Assembly: GCF_017356245.1 (NCBI RefSeq)
Contig: NZ_JAFMZZ010000001.1
Coordinates: forward strand, 1,755,698-1,819,697
DNA: 64,000 bases
DNA from: Bordetella petrii
GTDB taxonomy: Bacteria; Pseudomonadota; Gammaproteobacteria; Burkholderiales; Burkholderiaceae_B
Direction of reading: 5' to 3'
A program made the translations under genes and the position numbers. Below, piece after piece: positions 28,075 to 37,154 of the stretch; within the stretch, counting starts at the first letter, position 1, and each line of letters starts with the position of its first letter. Under the pieces are notes generated by a model. It searched no databases and was not told where the DNA came from. It was given only the letters and a program-made list of their open reading frames with translations.

Positions 28075-29964
28075 ATGCAAAAAACCCGCGATTTCCATCG
28101 CCGTTCCATCGACGACCGCGACGCGTTCTGGCGCGCCGAGGCCCAGCGCATCCATTGGGAAACCCCTTTCGGGCAGGTGCTGGACTATTCCCGGCCCCCA
28201 TTCGCCCGCTGGTTCGTGGGCGGGCACACCAATCTTTGCTACAACGCGGTCGACCGCTGGCTGCCGCAGCAGGCCGACCAGCCCGCCCTGATCTGGGTGT
28301 CCACCGAGGTCGAGCGCGACATCACCTACACGCGCCGCCAGTTGTACGACGAGGTCAATGCGGTGGCCGCCATGCTGCGGGCGCAGGGCGTCGGCCGCGG
28401 CGACCGGGTGCTGCTGTACATGCCCATGGTGCCCGAGGCGGTATTCACCATGCTGGCCTGCGCGCGCCTGGGGGCGGTGCATTCGGTGGTGTTCGGCGGT
28501 TTTGCGTCGGTGAACCTGGCGCAGCGCATCGACGACGCCGCGCCGAAGGTCATCGTGTCCGCCGACGCCGGCTCGCGCGCCGGCAAGGTGGTGCCGTACA
28601 AGCCGCTGCTCGACAAGGCCCTGGGCCTGTGCGCCCGGCCGCCGGGCTCCGTCATTGTGCTCGACCGCGGCCTGGCGCCCTGTGAACGCCAGGCCGGCCG
28701 CGATCTCGACTACGCCGGGCTGCGCGAGCAGCACAGCGGCGAGCAGGTGCCCGTGCAGTGGCTGGAATCCTCCGAGCCCAGCTACATCCTGTACACCTCC
28801 GGCACCACCGGCAAGCCCAAGGGGGTGCAGCGCGACGTCGGCGGCTACGCGGTGGCGCTGGCCGCGTCCATGGAATACCTGTTCGACGGCAAGCCGGGCG
28901 ACACCTATTTCTGTACCAGCGACATCGGCTGGGTGGTGGGGCATTCGTACATTGTCTATGGGCCGCTGATCGGCGGGCAGGCCACCATCCTGTACGAAGG
29001 CACGCCGGTGCGCCCCGACGGCGCCATCTTGTGGCAATTGGTCGAGCGCTTCGGGGTCAACACGCTATTTTCGGCGCCCACCGCGGTGCGCGTGCTCAAG
29101 CGCCAGGCGCCCGAGCTGTTGTCGCGCCACGACCTGTCGTCGCTGCGCGCGGTATACCTGGCCGGCGAGCCGCTCGACGAGCCCACCGCGCAATGGATCT
29201 CGCAAGGGCTGGGCAAGCCCATCATCGACAATTATTGGCAAACCGAATCGGGCTGGCCGATCCTGTCGGCCCAGCCGGGGGTCGAGCGCGTGCCCACGCG
29301 CTTCGGCAGCCCGTCGTTTCCCGTGTTCGGCTTCGATGCGCGCATCGTCAGCGAAAGCACCGGCGCCGACCTGGGCCCGGGCGAAAAGGGCGTAGTGGCG
29401 ATTGCGCCGCCGCTGCCGCCGGGCGCCATGTCCACTATCTGGGGCGACGACGAGCGCTTCGTGCAGACCTACTTCACCTCCATTCCCGGGCGCCAGCTGT
29501 ATTCCACCTTCGACTGGGGGCGCGTCGACGACGACGGCTACTGGTTCATCCTGGGCCGCACCGACGATGTCATCAACGTGGCCGGCCACCGGCTGGGCAC
29601 GCGCGAAATCGAAGAGTCCATCAACAGCCACCAGAGCATCGCCGAGTGCGCCGTGGTAGGGGTGGCCGATGCGCTGAAGGGGCAGGCGGCGGTGGCGTTC
29701 GCGGTGCTGAAAGACCCCGACGCGGCGGCCGGCCCCGATGCCGCGCGGGCGCTGGAAGGCGATATCATGCGCGTGGTGGAAGAACAGCTTGGCGCCGTGG
29801 CCCGGCCCGCGCGCATCCATTTCGTGGCCGCGCTGCCCAAGACCCGTTCGGGCAAAGTGCTGCGCCGGGCCATCGTGGCCCTGTGCGAAGGACGCGACCC
29901 CGGTGATCTCACCACCATCGAAGACCCCTCATCACTCGAACGAATCAAGGAATCGCTGCCATGA
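28075..29964 (+). CDS. prpE: Acyl-CoA synthetase, PrpE-like propionyl-CoA synthetase
   Basis: 629 residues from ATG 28075, preceded by GGAGGCAAGC. The AMP-binding motif YTSGTTGKPKG and the C-terminal KTRSGKVLRR with its catalytic, acetylatable lysine are present. Motifs such as [20 protein letters not shown] and YWQTESGWPI are typical of PrpE/AcsA3-type synthetases. It activates propionate or a similar short acid with ATP and CoA. It overlaps the next gene by four bases, starting a three-gene operon. Confidence 0.85.
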   Translation: MQKTRDFHRRSIDDRDAFWRAEAQRIHWETPFGQVLDYSRPPFARWFVGGHTNLCYNAVDRWLPQQADQPALIWVSTEVERDITYTRRQLYDEVNAVAAMLRAQGVGRGDRVLLYMPMVPEAVFTMLACARLGAVHSVVFGGFASVNLAQRIDDAAPKVIVSADAGSRAGKVVPYKPLLDKALGLCARPPGSVIVLDRGLAPCERQAGRDLDYAGLREQHSGEQVPVQWLESSEPSYILYTSGTTGKPKGVQRDVGGYAVALAASMEYLFDGKPGDTYFCTSDIGWVVGHSYIVYGPLIGGQATILYEGTPVRPDGAILWQLVERFGVNTLFSAPTAVRVLKRQAPELLSRHDLSSLRAVYLAGEPLDEPTAQWISQGLGKPIIDNYWQTESGWPILSAQPGVERVPTRFGSPSFPVFGFDARIVSESTGADLGPGEKGVVAIAPPLPPGAMSTIWGDDERFVQTYFTSIPGRQLYSTFDWGRVDDDGYWFILGRTDDVINVAGHRLGTREIEESINSHQSIAECAVVGVADALKGQAAVAFAVLKDPDAAAGPDAARALEGDIMRVVEEQLGAVARPARIHFVAALPKTRSGKVLRRAIVALCEGRDPGDLTTIEDPSSLERIKESLP

Positions 29965-30368
29965 AGACCAAACCCGCGTTGACCTCCGAAGACGTCAAGA
30001 AAGTGCTGGCCGCCGCCGAAGCGCACGCCGTGAAGAACGGCTGGGCGGTGGCCATCGCCGTGGTCGACGACGGCGGGCATCTGATGGGCATGCTGCGGCT
30101 CGACGGCGTGGCGCCCATTTCCAGCCGCATCGCGCCCGCCAAGGCGCAGACGGCCGCGCTGGGCCGGCGTGAATCGCGCCTGTACGAAGAGTCCATCAAC
30201 AGCGGCCGCTATTCGTTCCTGTCGGCGCCCCTGCTCGAGGGCATGCTCGAAGGCGGGGTGCCGATCCAGGCCGGCGGCGAGGTGGTGGGCGCGGTGGGCG
30301 TGTCGGGCGTGAAATCGTCCGAAGACGCCGAGATCGCGCGCGCCGGCATCGCGGCCCTGGGCCTGTGA
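29961..30368 (+). CDS. GlcG/HbpS family protein (heme-binding-like, DUF336)
   Basis: 135 residues starting MKTKPALTSEDVKKVLAAAEAHA. Conserved family segments are VAIAVVDDGGHLMGMLRLDG and the C-terminal GGVPIQAGGEVVGAVGVSG, typical of GlcG/HbpS. Members bind heme or cobalamin-like ligands, or small acids; the role is not settled. No signal peptide is seen, so it should be cytoplasmic. It overlaps both the PrpE-like gene and the transporter gene, so the three proteins are probably made together. Confidence 0.85.
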   Translation: MKTKPALTSEDVKKVLAAAEAHAVKNGWAVAIAVVDDGGHLMGMLRLDGVAPISSRIAPAKAQTAALGRRESRLYEESINSGRYSFLSAPLLEGMLEGGVPIQAGGEVVGAVGVSGVKSSEDAEIARAGIAALGL

Positions 30369-31711
30369 CGCATCCCCTGCCGCCCGAGCCGGGTTCCGCG
30401 CCGGCGGCCCGGCCGGCATCCGGGCCAATGGCCAGCCTGCTCAACCCCGGTGTGGCGCGCCGCGAGGTCTGGGCCTGGGCCATGTACGACTTCGCCAATT
30501 CCGGCTACACCACGGTCATTCTTACCACCGTGTTCAGCACGTATTTCGTCGGCGTGGTGGGCCAGCGGGCCGACTGGGCCACGCTGGCCTGGACGGCGGC
30601 GCTGTCGCTGTCGTACCTGGCCATCATGCTGACCATGCCCACCCTGGGCGCGCGCGCCGACGCGCGCGCGGCCAAGCGGCGCCTGCTGTACACCAGCACG
30701 GCCGGCTGCGTGGCGGCCACGCTGGTGCTGACCCAGGCGGGGCCGGGCGATGTATGGCTGGCGCTGGCGGCGGTGGCCGTGTCCAATTACTGCTATTGCA
30801 TCGGCGAGTCGGTGGTGGCGGCGTTCCTGCCCGAACTGGCGCGTCCCGACGCGCTGGGCCGCGTGTCCGGCTGGGGCTGGAGCTTCGGCTACTGCGGCGG
30901 CATGCTCACGCTGGGCCTGTCGCTGGCGGCGGTCACGGTGGGCGAGGCGCGCGGCCTGTCGGCGCAGCAATATGTGCCGTGGGTCATCGTCATTACCAGC
31001 ATCATGTTCGCGCTGGCGGCCCTGCCGTCGTTCTTCCTGCTGCGCGAACGGGCCACGCCGCATGCCATCGCCGTGCGCGCGCCCGACATGCTGCGGCGGC
31101 TGGCCGCCGCGTGGCACGACACGGGCGCGCACTACCCCGAGTTCCGCCGCCTGCTGATGTGCGGAGCCTGCTACCAGGCCGGCATCGCGGTGGTCGTCAC
31201 CCTGGCGGCGGTGTATGCCGAACAGGTAATGGGCTTTACCTTGCCGCAGATCATGCTGCTGGTATTCACCGTGAACATCGGCGCGGCAGTGGGGGCTTTC
31301 GGCTTCGGCTACCTGCAGGACCGCATCGGCCACAAGCGGGCCCTGGGCATTACGCTGGCCGGCTGGATCATCATGGTGCTGGTGGCCTATGCGGCCGTCA
31401 CCGCGCCGGTGTTCTGGGCCGCGGCCATCCTGGCGGGCTTGTGCATGGGCACCAGCCAGAGCGCGGGCCGGGCCATGGTCGGGGCCCTGGCGCCGCCGAC
31501 CCGCCTGGCCGAATTCTTTGCCCTGTGGACCTTCGCCGTGCAGCTGGCCGCGGTGGTGGGGCCGCTGACCTACGGCCTGGTCACCTGGCTGACCGCCGGC
31601 AACCACCGGCTGGCCATCCTGGTCACCGGCATATTTTTCGTGGGCGGCCTGGCGCTGCTGGCGCGCGTCGACATCGGCCGCGGCCTGGCCCGGCGCGCCC
31701 TGCACGGTTGA
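30365..31711 (+). CDS. MFS transporter, UMF1/Atg22-like family
   Basis: 448 residues from a GTG overlapping the previous stop. About twelve hydrophobic helices are seen. The N-terminal EVWAWAMYDFANSGYTTVILTTVFSTYF is the signature of the UMF1 (Atg22-like) branch, and LGRVSGWGWSFGYCGGML is also conserved. Substrates of bacterial UMF1 proteins are mostly unknown. In this operon it may import or export an acid handled by the acyl-CoA synthetase, which is inference. Confidence 0.85.
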   Translation: MTHPLPPEPGSAPAARPASGPMASLLNPGVARREVWAWAMYDFANSGYTTVILTTVFSTYFVGVVGQRADWATLAWTAALSLSYLAIMLTMPTLGARADARAAKRRLLYTSTAGCVAATLVLTQAGPGDVWLALAAVAVSNYCYCIGESVVAAFLPELARPDALGRVSGWGWSFGYCGGMLTLGLSLAAVTVGEARGLSAQQYVPWVIVITSIMFALAALPSFFLLRERATPHAIAVRAPDMLRRLAAAWHDTGAHYPEFRRLLMCGACYQAGIAVVVTLAAVYAEQVMGFTLPQIMLLVFTVNIGAAVGAFGFGYLQDRIGHKRALGITLAGWIIMVLVAYAAVTAPVFWAAAILAGLCMGTSQSAGRAMVGALAPPTRLAEFFALWTFAVQLAAVVGPLTYGLVTWLTAGNHRLAILVTGIFFVGGLALLARVDIGRGLARRALHG

Positions 31712-31879
31712 AGCGGCCGCATGGCGCCGGCTGGTATTCTTATGGATGCACGCCGGCGTACGCCCCGGGCGGGCCGCTCCAGCCCGCCTGCTGCGTAAGG
31801 TGCCCGTAAGAGCGCGGCGATACGGTTGGGCATAGGCAGCCACCGCCATACCCACAAATCACGAACCCGGAGACAAATC

Positions 31880-33859
31880 ATGTCCAATACCATCGAATCC
31901 GTCCTGGTCGAAACGCGCGTGTTTCCTCCGCCCGAACGCGCCGCACAAGGTGCGCGCATCGGCAGCATGGACGCCTACCGCGCGCTCTGCCAGGAAGTCG
32001 AACAGGATTTCGACGGTTTCTGGACGCGCCAGGCCCGCGAAAACCTCACCTGGTCCAAGCCTTTCACGCAGGTGCTCGACGAATCCGACGCGCCGTTCTA
32101 CCGCTGGTTCGGCGATGGCGAACTCAACGTGTCGGCCAACTGCCTCGATGTCCACCTGGACAACGGCAATGCCGATAAAACCGCCATCATCTTCGAGTCC
32201 GACGACGGCAAGGTCGACAAGGTCACCTACCGCGAATTGCTGGCGCGCGTGTGCCGCTTGGCCAATGGCCTGAAGTCGCTGGGCTACAAGAAGGGCGACC
32301 GCGCCATCATCTACATGCCCATGTCCATCCAGGCCGTGGTGGCCATGCAGGCCTGCGCGCGGCTGGGGGTGACGCATTCGGTGGTGTTCGGCGGCTTCTC
32401 GGCCAAGAGCCTGCAGGAACGCATCGTCGACGTGGGCGCATCGCTGGTCATCACCGCCGACGAGCAGGTGCGCGGCGGCAAGACCATCCCGCTGAAGCCG
32501 GCCGTCGAAGAAGCCATCGGCATGGGCGGCTGCGACGCGGTCACCAAAATCGTCGTCTACAAGCGCACCGGCGGCAATGTGCCCTGGAAAGACGGCCGCG
32601 ACCTCTGGATGCACGACGTCGAGGCCGGCCAGTCCGACACCTGCGAGCCGGTGCCGGTCAATGCCGAGCATCCGCTGTTCATTTTGTACACGTCGGGGTC
32701 CACCGGCAAGCCCAAGGGCGTGCAGCATTCCTCGGGCGGCTATCTGCTGTGGGCCCTGCTCACGGTGAAATGGACCTTCGACGCCCGCCCCGACGACGTC
32801 TACTGGTGCACGGCCGACGTGGGCTGGGTCACCGGCCACACCTATATCACCTACGGCCCGCTGGCCGCGGGCCTGACGCAGATCGTCTTCGAGGGCGTGC
32901 CCACCTATCCCGACGCCGGCCGCTTCTGGGACATGATCGCGCGCCACAAGGTCACCACGTTCTACACGGCGCCCACCGCCATCCGCTCGCTGATCAAGGC
33001 GTCCGAAGGCACGCCCGCCGCGCATCCGCGCAACTACGACCTGAACAGCCTGCGCATCATCGGCACCGTGGGCGAGCCCATCAACCCCGAGGCCTGGATC
33101 TGGTACCACAAGAACGTCGGCCAGGAACGCTGCCCCATCGTCGACACCTGGTGGCAGACCGAAACCGGCGGCCACATGATCAATCCGCTGCCCGGCGCCA
33201 CGCCCACCAAGCCCGGCTCGTGCACCTTGCCGCTGCCCGGCATCGCGGCCGCCGTGGTCGATGAAACCGGCGCCGATGTCGAGCCCGGCAATGGCGGCTT
33301 CCTGGCCATCAAGCGGCCCTGGCCCGCCATGATCCGCACCATCTGGGGCGACCCGGAACGCTTCAAGAAAAGCTATTTCCCGCCCGAGCTGCGCGGCTAT
33401 TACCTGGCCGGCGACGGCGCGCAGCGCGATGCCGACGGCTACTTCTGGATCATGGGCCGCATCGACGATGTGCTGAACGTCTCGGGCCATCGCCTGGGCA
33501 CCATGGAAGTCGAATCGGCGCTGGTGGCGCACGAACTGGTGGCCGAGGCCGCCGTGGTGGGCCGCCCCGACGACACCACCGGCGAAGCCGTGGTGGCCTT
33601 CGTGGTGCTCAAGCGCGCGCGTCCCGAAGGCGACGAGGCGCTGGCCATCGCCAAGCAGCTGCGCGACTGGGTCGGCAAGGAAATCGGCCCCATCGCCAAA
33701 CCCAAGGACATCCGCTTCGGCGACAACCTGCCCAAGACCCGCTCGGGCAAGATCATGCGGCGCCTGCTGCGCGTGGTGGCCAAGGGCGAGCAGATCACGC
33801 AAGACGTTTCCACGCTCGAAAACCCCGCCATCCTCGACCAACTGTCCAAGTCGGTCTGA
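31880..33859 (+). CDS. acs: Acetyl-CoA synthetase
   Basis: 659 residues from ATG 31880 ([20 protein letters not shown]). The adenylation motif [19 protein letters not shown] and the C-terminal [13 protein letters not shown] with the regulatory lysine are intact, as is the Acs-specific [13 protein letters not shown]. It converts acetate, ATP and CoA to acetyl-CoA by way of acetyl-AMP. It has its own leader (31712-31879; no gene seen there) and an intrinsic terminator. Pat-type acetylation of the lysine is the family's usual control. Confidence 0.95.
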   Translation: MSNTIESVLVETRVFPPPERAAQGARIGSMDAYRALCQEVEQDFDGFWTRQARENLTWSKPFTQVLDESDAPFYRWFGDGELNVSANCLDVHLDNGNADKTAIIFESDDGKVDKVTYRELLARVCRLANGLKSLGYKKGDRAIIYMPMSIQAVVAMQACARLGVTHSVVFGGFSAKSLQERIVDVGASLVITADEQVRGGKTIPLKPAVEEAIGMGGCDAVTKIVVYKRTGGNVPWKDGRDLWMHDVEAGQSDTCEPVPVNAEHPLFILYTSGSTGKPKGVQHSSGGYLLWALLTVKWTFDARPDDVYWCTADVGWVTGHTYITYGPLAAGLTQIVFEGVPTYPDAGRFWDMIARHKVTTFYTAPTAIRSLIKASEGTPAAHPRNYDLNSLRIIGTVGEPINPEAWIWYHKNVGQERCPIVDTWWQTETGGHMINPLPGATPTKPGSCTLPLPGIAAAVVDETGADVEPGNGGFLAIKRPWPAMIRTIWGDPERFKKSYFPPELRGYYLAGDGAQRDADGYFWIMGRIDDVLNVSGHRLGTMEVESALVAHELVAEAAVVGRPDDTTGEAVVAFVVLKRARPEGDEALAIAKQLRDWVGKEIGPIAKPKDIRFGDNLPKTRSGKIMRRLLRVVAKGEQITQDVSTLENPAILDQLSKSV

Positions 33860-33912
33860 GGCCGTGGCCGCGGCGCGCCGCGCGGGGCGCGCCCAGGAGT
33901 ATCATCGGATCC

Positions 33913-33953
33913 GCCCGTCCCGGTTGACGCCGGGACGGGCGTTTTTTCTTTTT
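33913..33953 (+). terminator. Intrinsic terminator of acs
   Basis: GCCCGTCCCGG (33913-33923) pairs with CCGGGACGGGC (33930-33940) around a 6-nt loop, then GTTTTTTCTTTTT. This is the strongest terminator in the window and separates acs from the transporter gene at 33968. Confidence 0.93.
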
Positions 33954-33967
33954 CCACGAGTTTCCCC

Positions 33968-34849
33968 GTGAGCCGCAGCAACTTCGACCGGACAGGGCTG
34001 GCCCTGATGTTCACCACCATCCTGGTGTGGGCGGGCAGCTGGGTGTCGATGAAGCTGATCGTGCCGTACATCGCGCCCTTCCAGTTCGTGGCGGTGCGCT
34101 ACCTGGCCGGCAGCCTGGTGCTGTTCGCGCTGCTGGTGGCGCTGCGGCGGCCGCTGGCCATGCCGCCCTGGCAACTGACCCTGCTGACGGGCCTGACCCA
34201 GACAGCCGCGTTCCAGATCCTGGTGCAGATTGCGCTGGTCACCGGCGGCGTGGGCAAGGTGTCGCTGCTGGCCTACACCATGCCGTTCTGGGTAGTGGTG
34301 TTTGCCTGGGCCCTGCTGGGCGAAAAGCCGACGCCGCGGCATGGCGCCGGCTTTGCGCTGGCCGCGGCCGGGCTGGTGTGCTTCCTGGAACCCTGGGGCG
34401 GCATGGGCGATGCCGGGGCGGTGCTGCTGGCCCTGGCTGGCGGCCTGTGCTGGGGCCTGGGCACCGTGCTGTCCAAGCGCATGTTCGATCGCCATGCTCC
34501 CGACCTGATGACCTTCACCGCCTGGCAGATGCTGCTGGGCGGCGCGCTGACCGTGCCGGCCGCGCTATGGGTGCCGCACGCGCCGGTGCAGTGGGTTTGG
34601 CAATTGTGGGCCGGCATGTTTTACATTGTGCTGGTTGCCACCGCGGTGGGCTGGCTGTTGTGGCTGTCGGTGGTGCGGCGCGTGCCCGCGTCGATCGCCG
34701 GCCTGTCCAGCCTGGGGGTGCCCATCGTGGCCACGCTGCTGGCCTGGCTGTTGCTGGGCGAGCAGCCCACGCTGGTCGAGATGGCGGGCATGGCGCTGAT
34801 ACTGGGCGGGCTGTGGGTAGTCAGCCGCGCGGCGCGGCGGCCGGCATAG
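33968..34849 (+). CDS. DMT superfamily transporter (EamA domain)
   Basis: 293 residues from GTG 33968. Ten hydrophobic helices form two EamA repeats (for example GLALMFTTILVWAGSWVSMKL at the start and PIVATLLAWLLLGEQPTLVEMAGMALILGGLWVV at the end, the classic end-of-repeat pattern). Such proteins export amino acids, metabolites or drugs across the inner membrane; the substrate cannot be told. It sits 57 bp before threonine aldolase, with which it may be co-transcribed. Confidence 0.88.
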   Translation: MSRSNFDRTGLALMFTTILVWAGSWVSMKLIVPYIAPFQFVAVRYLAGSLVLFALLVALRRPLAMPPWQLTLLTGLTQTAAFQILVQIALVTGGVGKVSLLAYTMPFWVVVFAWALLGEKPTPRHGAGFALAAAGLVCFLEPWGGMGDAGAVLLALAGGLCWGLGTVLSKRMFDRHAPDLMTFTAWQMLLGGALTVPAALWVPHAPVQWVWQLWAGMFYIVLVATAVGWLLWLSVVRRVPASIAGLSSLGVPIVATLLAWLLLGEQPTLVEMAGMALILGGLWVVSRAARRPA

Positions 34850-34906
34850 ATTTCTTTGCGAAGGCGGGCCGCTGCTCGCCCGGATACTGAAACCTCTGGA
34901 GCACTT

Positions 34907-35917
34907 ATGATCGATTTGCGCAGCGATACCGTCACGCGGCCCACCGCCGCCATGTTGCAGGCCATGGCGGCTGCGCCGGTGGGCGACGACGTCATGGGCG
35001 ACGACCCCACGGTGCAGCGCCTGCAGCAGACCCTGGCCGAGCGCACCGGCAAGGAAGCCGGCCTGTTCTTTCCGTCGGGCACGCAAAGCAACCTGGCCGC
35101 CTTGATGGCGCATTGCGGCCGCGGCGACGAATACCTGGTGGGCCAGCTCGCGCACACCTACAAGTACGAAGGCGGCGGCGCCGCAGTGCTGGGCAGCATC
35201 CAGCCCCAGCCCATCGAGCATGCCGCCGACGGCACGCTGCCGCTGGACAAGCTGGCCGCGGCGGTCAAGCCGCAAGGCGATCCGCATTTCGCCCGCACCC
35301 GTTTGCTGGCGCTGGAAAACACCTTCCAGGGCAAGGTCATTCCGGCCGGCTACATCGACCAGGCCGCGGCCTTCGCGCGCGAGCATGGCCTGGGTCTGCA
35401 CCTGGACGGTGCCCGCGTGTTCAACGCGGCGGTCGCCTCGGGGCGCCCGGTGCAGGACGTTTGCGCGCCGTTCGACAGCGTGTCGATCTGTTTTTCCAAG
35501 GGCCTGGGGGCGCCGGTAGGGTCCGTGCTGGTGGGCAGTCGCGCCCTGATCGATGCGGCGCGCCGCTGGCGCAAGGTGCTGGGCGGCGGCATGCGGCAGT
35601 CCGGCGTACTGGCGGCTGCCTGCCTGCATGCGCTGCAGCACCATGTCGAACGGCTGGCGCAAGACCACGCCAACGCGCAATTGCTGGCCGAAGGCCTGGC
35701 CGGCGTCGAGGGCGTGCGGGTGCTGGCGCAGAACACCAACATGGTGTTCGCCGAATTCGCCCCCCAGGATTGCGAGCCCCTGTCGCGCGCGCTGCAAGAG
35801 CAGGGCATCCTGATGCGCGCCGTCTATGGCGGGCCGACCCGGCTGGTGACACACCTGGACCTGTCGGCCGACGACATCCGCAAGACGGTTGCCGCGATCA
35901 AGGCATATTTCGCCTGA
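34907..35917 (+). CDS. ltaE: Low-specificity L-threonine aldolase
   Basis: 336 residues from ATG 34907 (MIDLRSDTVTRPT), the standard N-terminus. The PLP-binding Lys198 is in CFSKGLGAPVGS, Asp168 in HLDGAR, and the active-site His83 in QLAHTYKYE. The enzyme splits L-threonine or allo-threonine to glycine and acetaldehyde. TCTGGAG precedes the ATG. The acetaldehyde could feed acetate use by acs upstream, though no operon link is seen. Confidence 0.93.
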   Translation: MIDLRSDTVTRPTAAMLQAMAAAPVGDDVMGDDPTVQRLQQTLAERTGKEAGLFFPSGTQSNLAALMAHCGRGDEYLVGQLAHTYKYEGGGAAVLGSIQPQPIEHAADGTLPLDKLAAAVKPQGDPHFARTRLLALENTFQGKVIPAGYIDQAAAFAREHGLGLHLDGARVFNAAVASGRPVQDVCAPFDSVSICFSKGLGAPVGSVLVGSRALIDAARRWRKVLGGGMRQSGVLAAACLHALQHHVERLAQDHANAQLLAEGLAGVEGVRVLAQNTNMVFAEFAPQDCEPLSRALQEQGILMRAVYGGPTRLVTHLDLSADDIRKTVAAIKAYFA

Positions 35918-35957
35918 GCGCGGGCCGGCCACGCCGGTGTCAGTGCTTTGCCGTGCG

Positions 35958-37049
35958 CTACGCGAGCGAAAAGCGCGGCACACGCGCATTCGGCAAGGGC
36001 AGGTAACCCAGCCCATGCAGCAGTGTGGCGGGGTCCAGGCCCCCATCCAGCAGATGCGCCACCGCCTGGCCGGCCGACTGCAGCGCGGTCGAGCCGCCTG
36101 GGCAGGCATGGCGGCCGGCCCCGAAGGTCCAGGGCGCATCGCCAGGCTCGGCCGCGCCGGCCGCGGCCAGCACCAGCAGCACCGTGGCGCCAGCGGGCAG
36201 GGTATGGCCGTCCAGCAAGATGGGCGCATCCAGATAGCGCCGGGTATTGTGCACCGGCGGGTCCCGCTGCGCGGTGCGCGCGGCCGCGCACTGGCACAGC
36301 GCCGCATCGCGGCGGGCCGCCGCGGCCAGGCCCGGGTCGCGGCCCAGGGCCACCAGGGTATTGCCGATCAGGCCCGCGCCGGCCTCGCACGACTGGAACA
36401 GCAGGCCGATCAGATTGGCGGCGATCTCGGCCGGCGCGATGCCGGCCCGTGCCGCGTGGCCGCGCAACAGGGCCAGCGGCGTGCTGTCCGCTTGCGCATC
36501 CAGGTGCGCGGTCATGCCGGATTGCAGGCGCGCCGCCGCCGCATGGCCCGCTGCCCGCTGGCCGGCGCTTGCCGCCGGACCCAGTGCGGCGCGAAACTGC
36601 CGCACGTCGTGGGCGCAGGCCGGCATGGCATGCGGCGCCAGCCCCAGACGGCCGGCCATCGCGTATACGGGGGCATCGAACAGGAAATCGTCCAGCGCGG
36701 GCAACGTGCGCGGCGCCGCGGGCCAGCACGGCGGCGGGGCGGCCAATGCGCGCAGGCAGTCCGCCAGCAAGGGCTTCAGGCTTGCGTGGCCGGCATCGTC
36801 GCGCATGCGCGCGTAGCGGCCGAACAGCAGGCCCGCCGGGCCATCGCGCAAGGCGGGCGGCACGGGTTGCGCGGCCGGCCGCACCCGGGCGGCGGGATGG
36901 CCCAGCACGGCGCGAATCGATGCCGGCGCGCTGGCCACCCATAGTTCCAGCCTGTCGTCGTAGTACAGCGGCCGCTCGCGCGCGAGCTTCCGGTAGTACG
37001 GATAGGGGTCGGGGTGCGAGGGGGCCTGGATGGGGTCGGTGGGATGCAT
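35958..37049 (-). CDS. Cytochrome P450-like protein with degenerate motifs
   Basis: 363 residues, short for a bacterial P450 (about 400). The heme-ligand loop FGAGRHACPG is intact with Cys316, and the N-terminal YPYYRKLARERPLYYDDRLELW is family-typical. But the K-helix ExxR reads RTAQ at 258-261, just before DPPVHNTRR. The I-helix segment (218-230, QSCEAGAGLIGN) lacks the usual Thr. The meander before the heme loop is about a dozen residues shorter than normal. No frameshift or stop interrupts it. It may be a non-canonical P450 or an early pseudogene. No redox partner gene lies beside it. Confidence 0.8.
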   Translation of the reverse strand: MHPTDPIQAPSHPDPYPYYRKLARERPLYYDDRLELWVASAPASIRAVLGHPAARVRPAAQPVPPALRDGPAGLLFGRYARMRDDAGHASLKPLLADCLRALAAPPPCWPAAPRTLPALDDFLFDAPVYAMAGRLGLAPHAMPACAHDVRQFRAALGPAASAGQRAAGHAAAARLQSGMTAHLDAQADSTPLALLRGHAARAGIAPAEIAANLIGLLFQSCEAGAGLIGNTLVALGRDPGLAAAARRDAALCQCAAARTAQRDPPVHNTRRYLDAPILLDGHTLPAGATVLLVLAAAGAAEPGDAPWTFGAGRHACPGGSTALQSAGQAVAHLLDGGLDPATLLHGLGYLPLPNARVPRFSLA

Positions 37050-37120
37050 GGCGACACTATGCGGCGGCGGCCGGCTGCGATGTTTCGATGCAGCTCGAAA
37101 GATCGGGCTTGATTCGCGAC

Positions 37121-37139
37121 CAGGTGTCTGACTCCGCAG
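37121..37139 (+). repeat. Palindromic intergenic repeat, copy B, left half split by the IS
   Basis: CAGGTGTCTGACTCCGCAG. Joined to GTGCCAGACACCG at 38358-38370 it restores one repeat of 32 bp that differs at only three positions, without gaps, from the intact copy at 48361-48392. The last two bases, AG (CT on the minus strand), are the core dinucleotide of the insertion. Confidence 0.85.
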
Positions 37140-37154
37140 ATACCGTCTTGGCGG

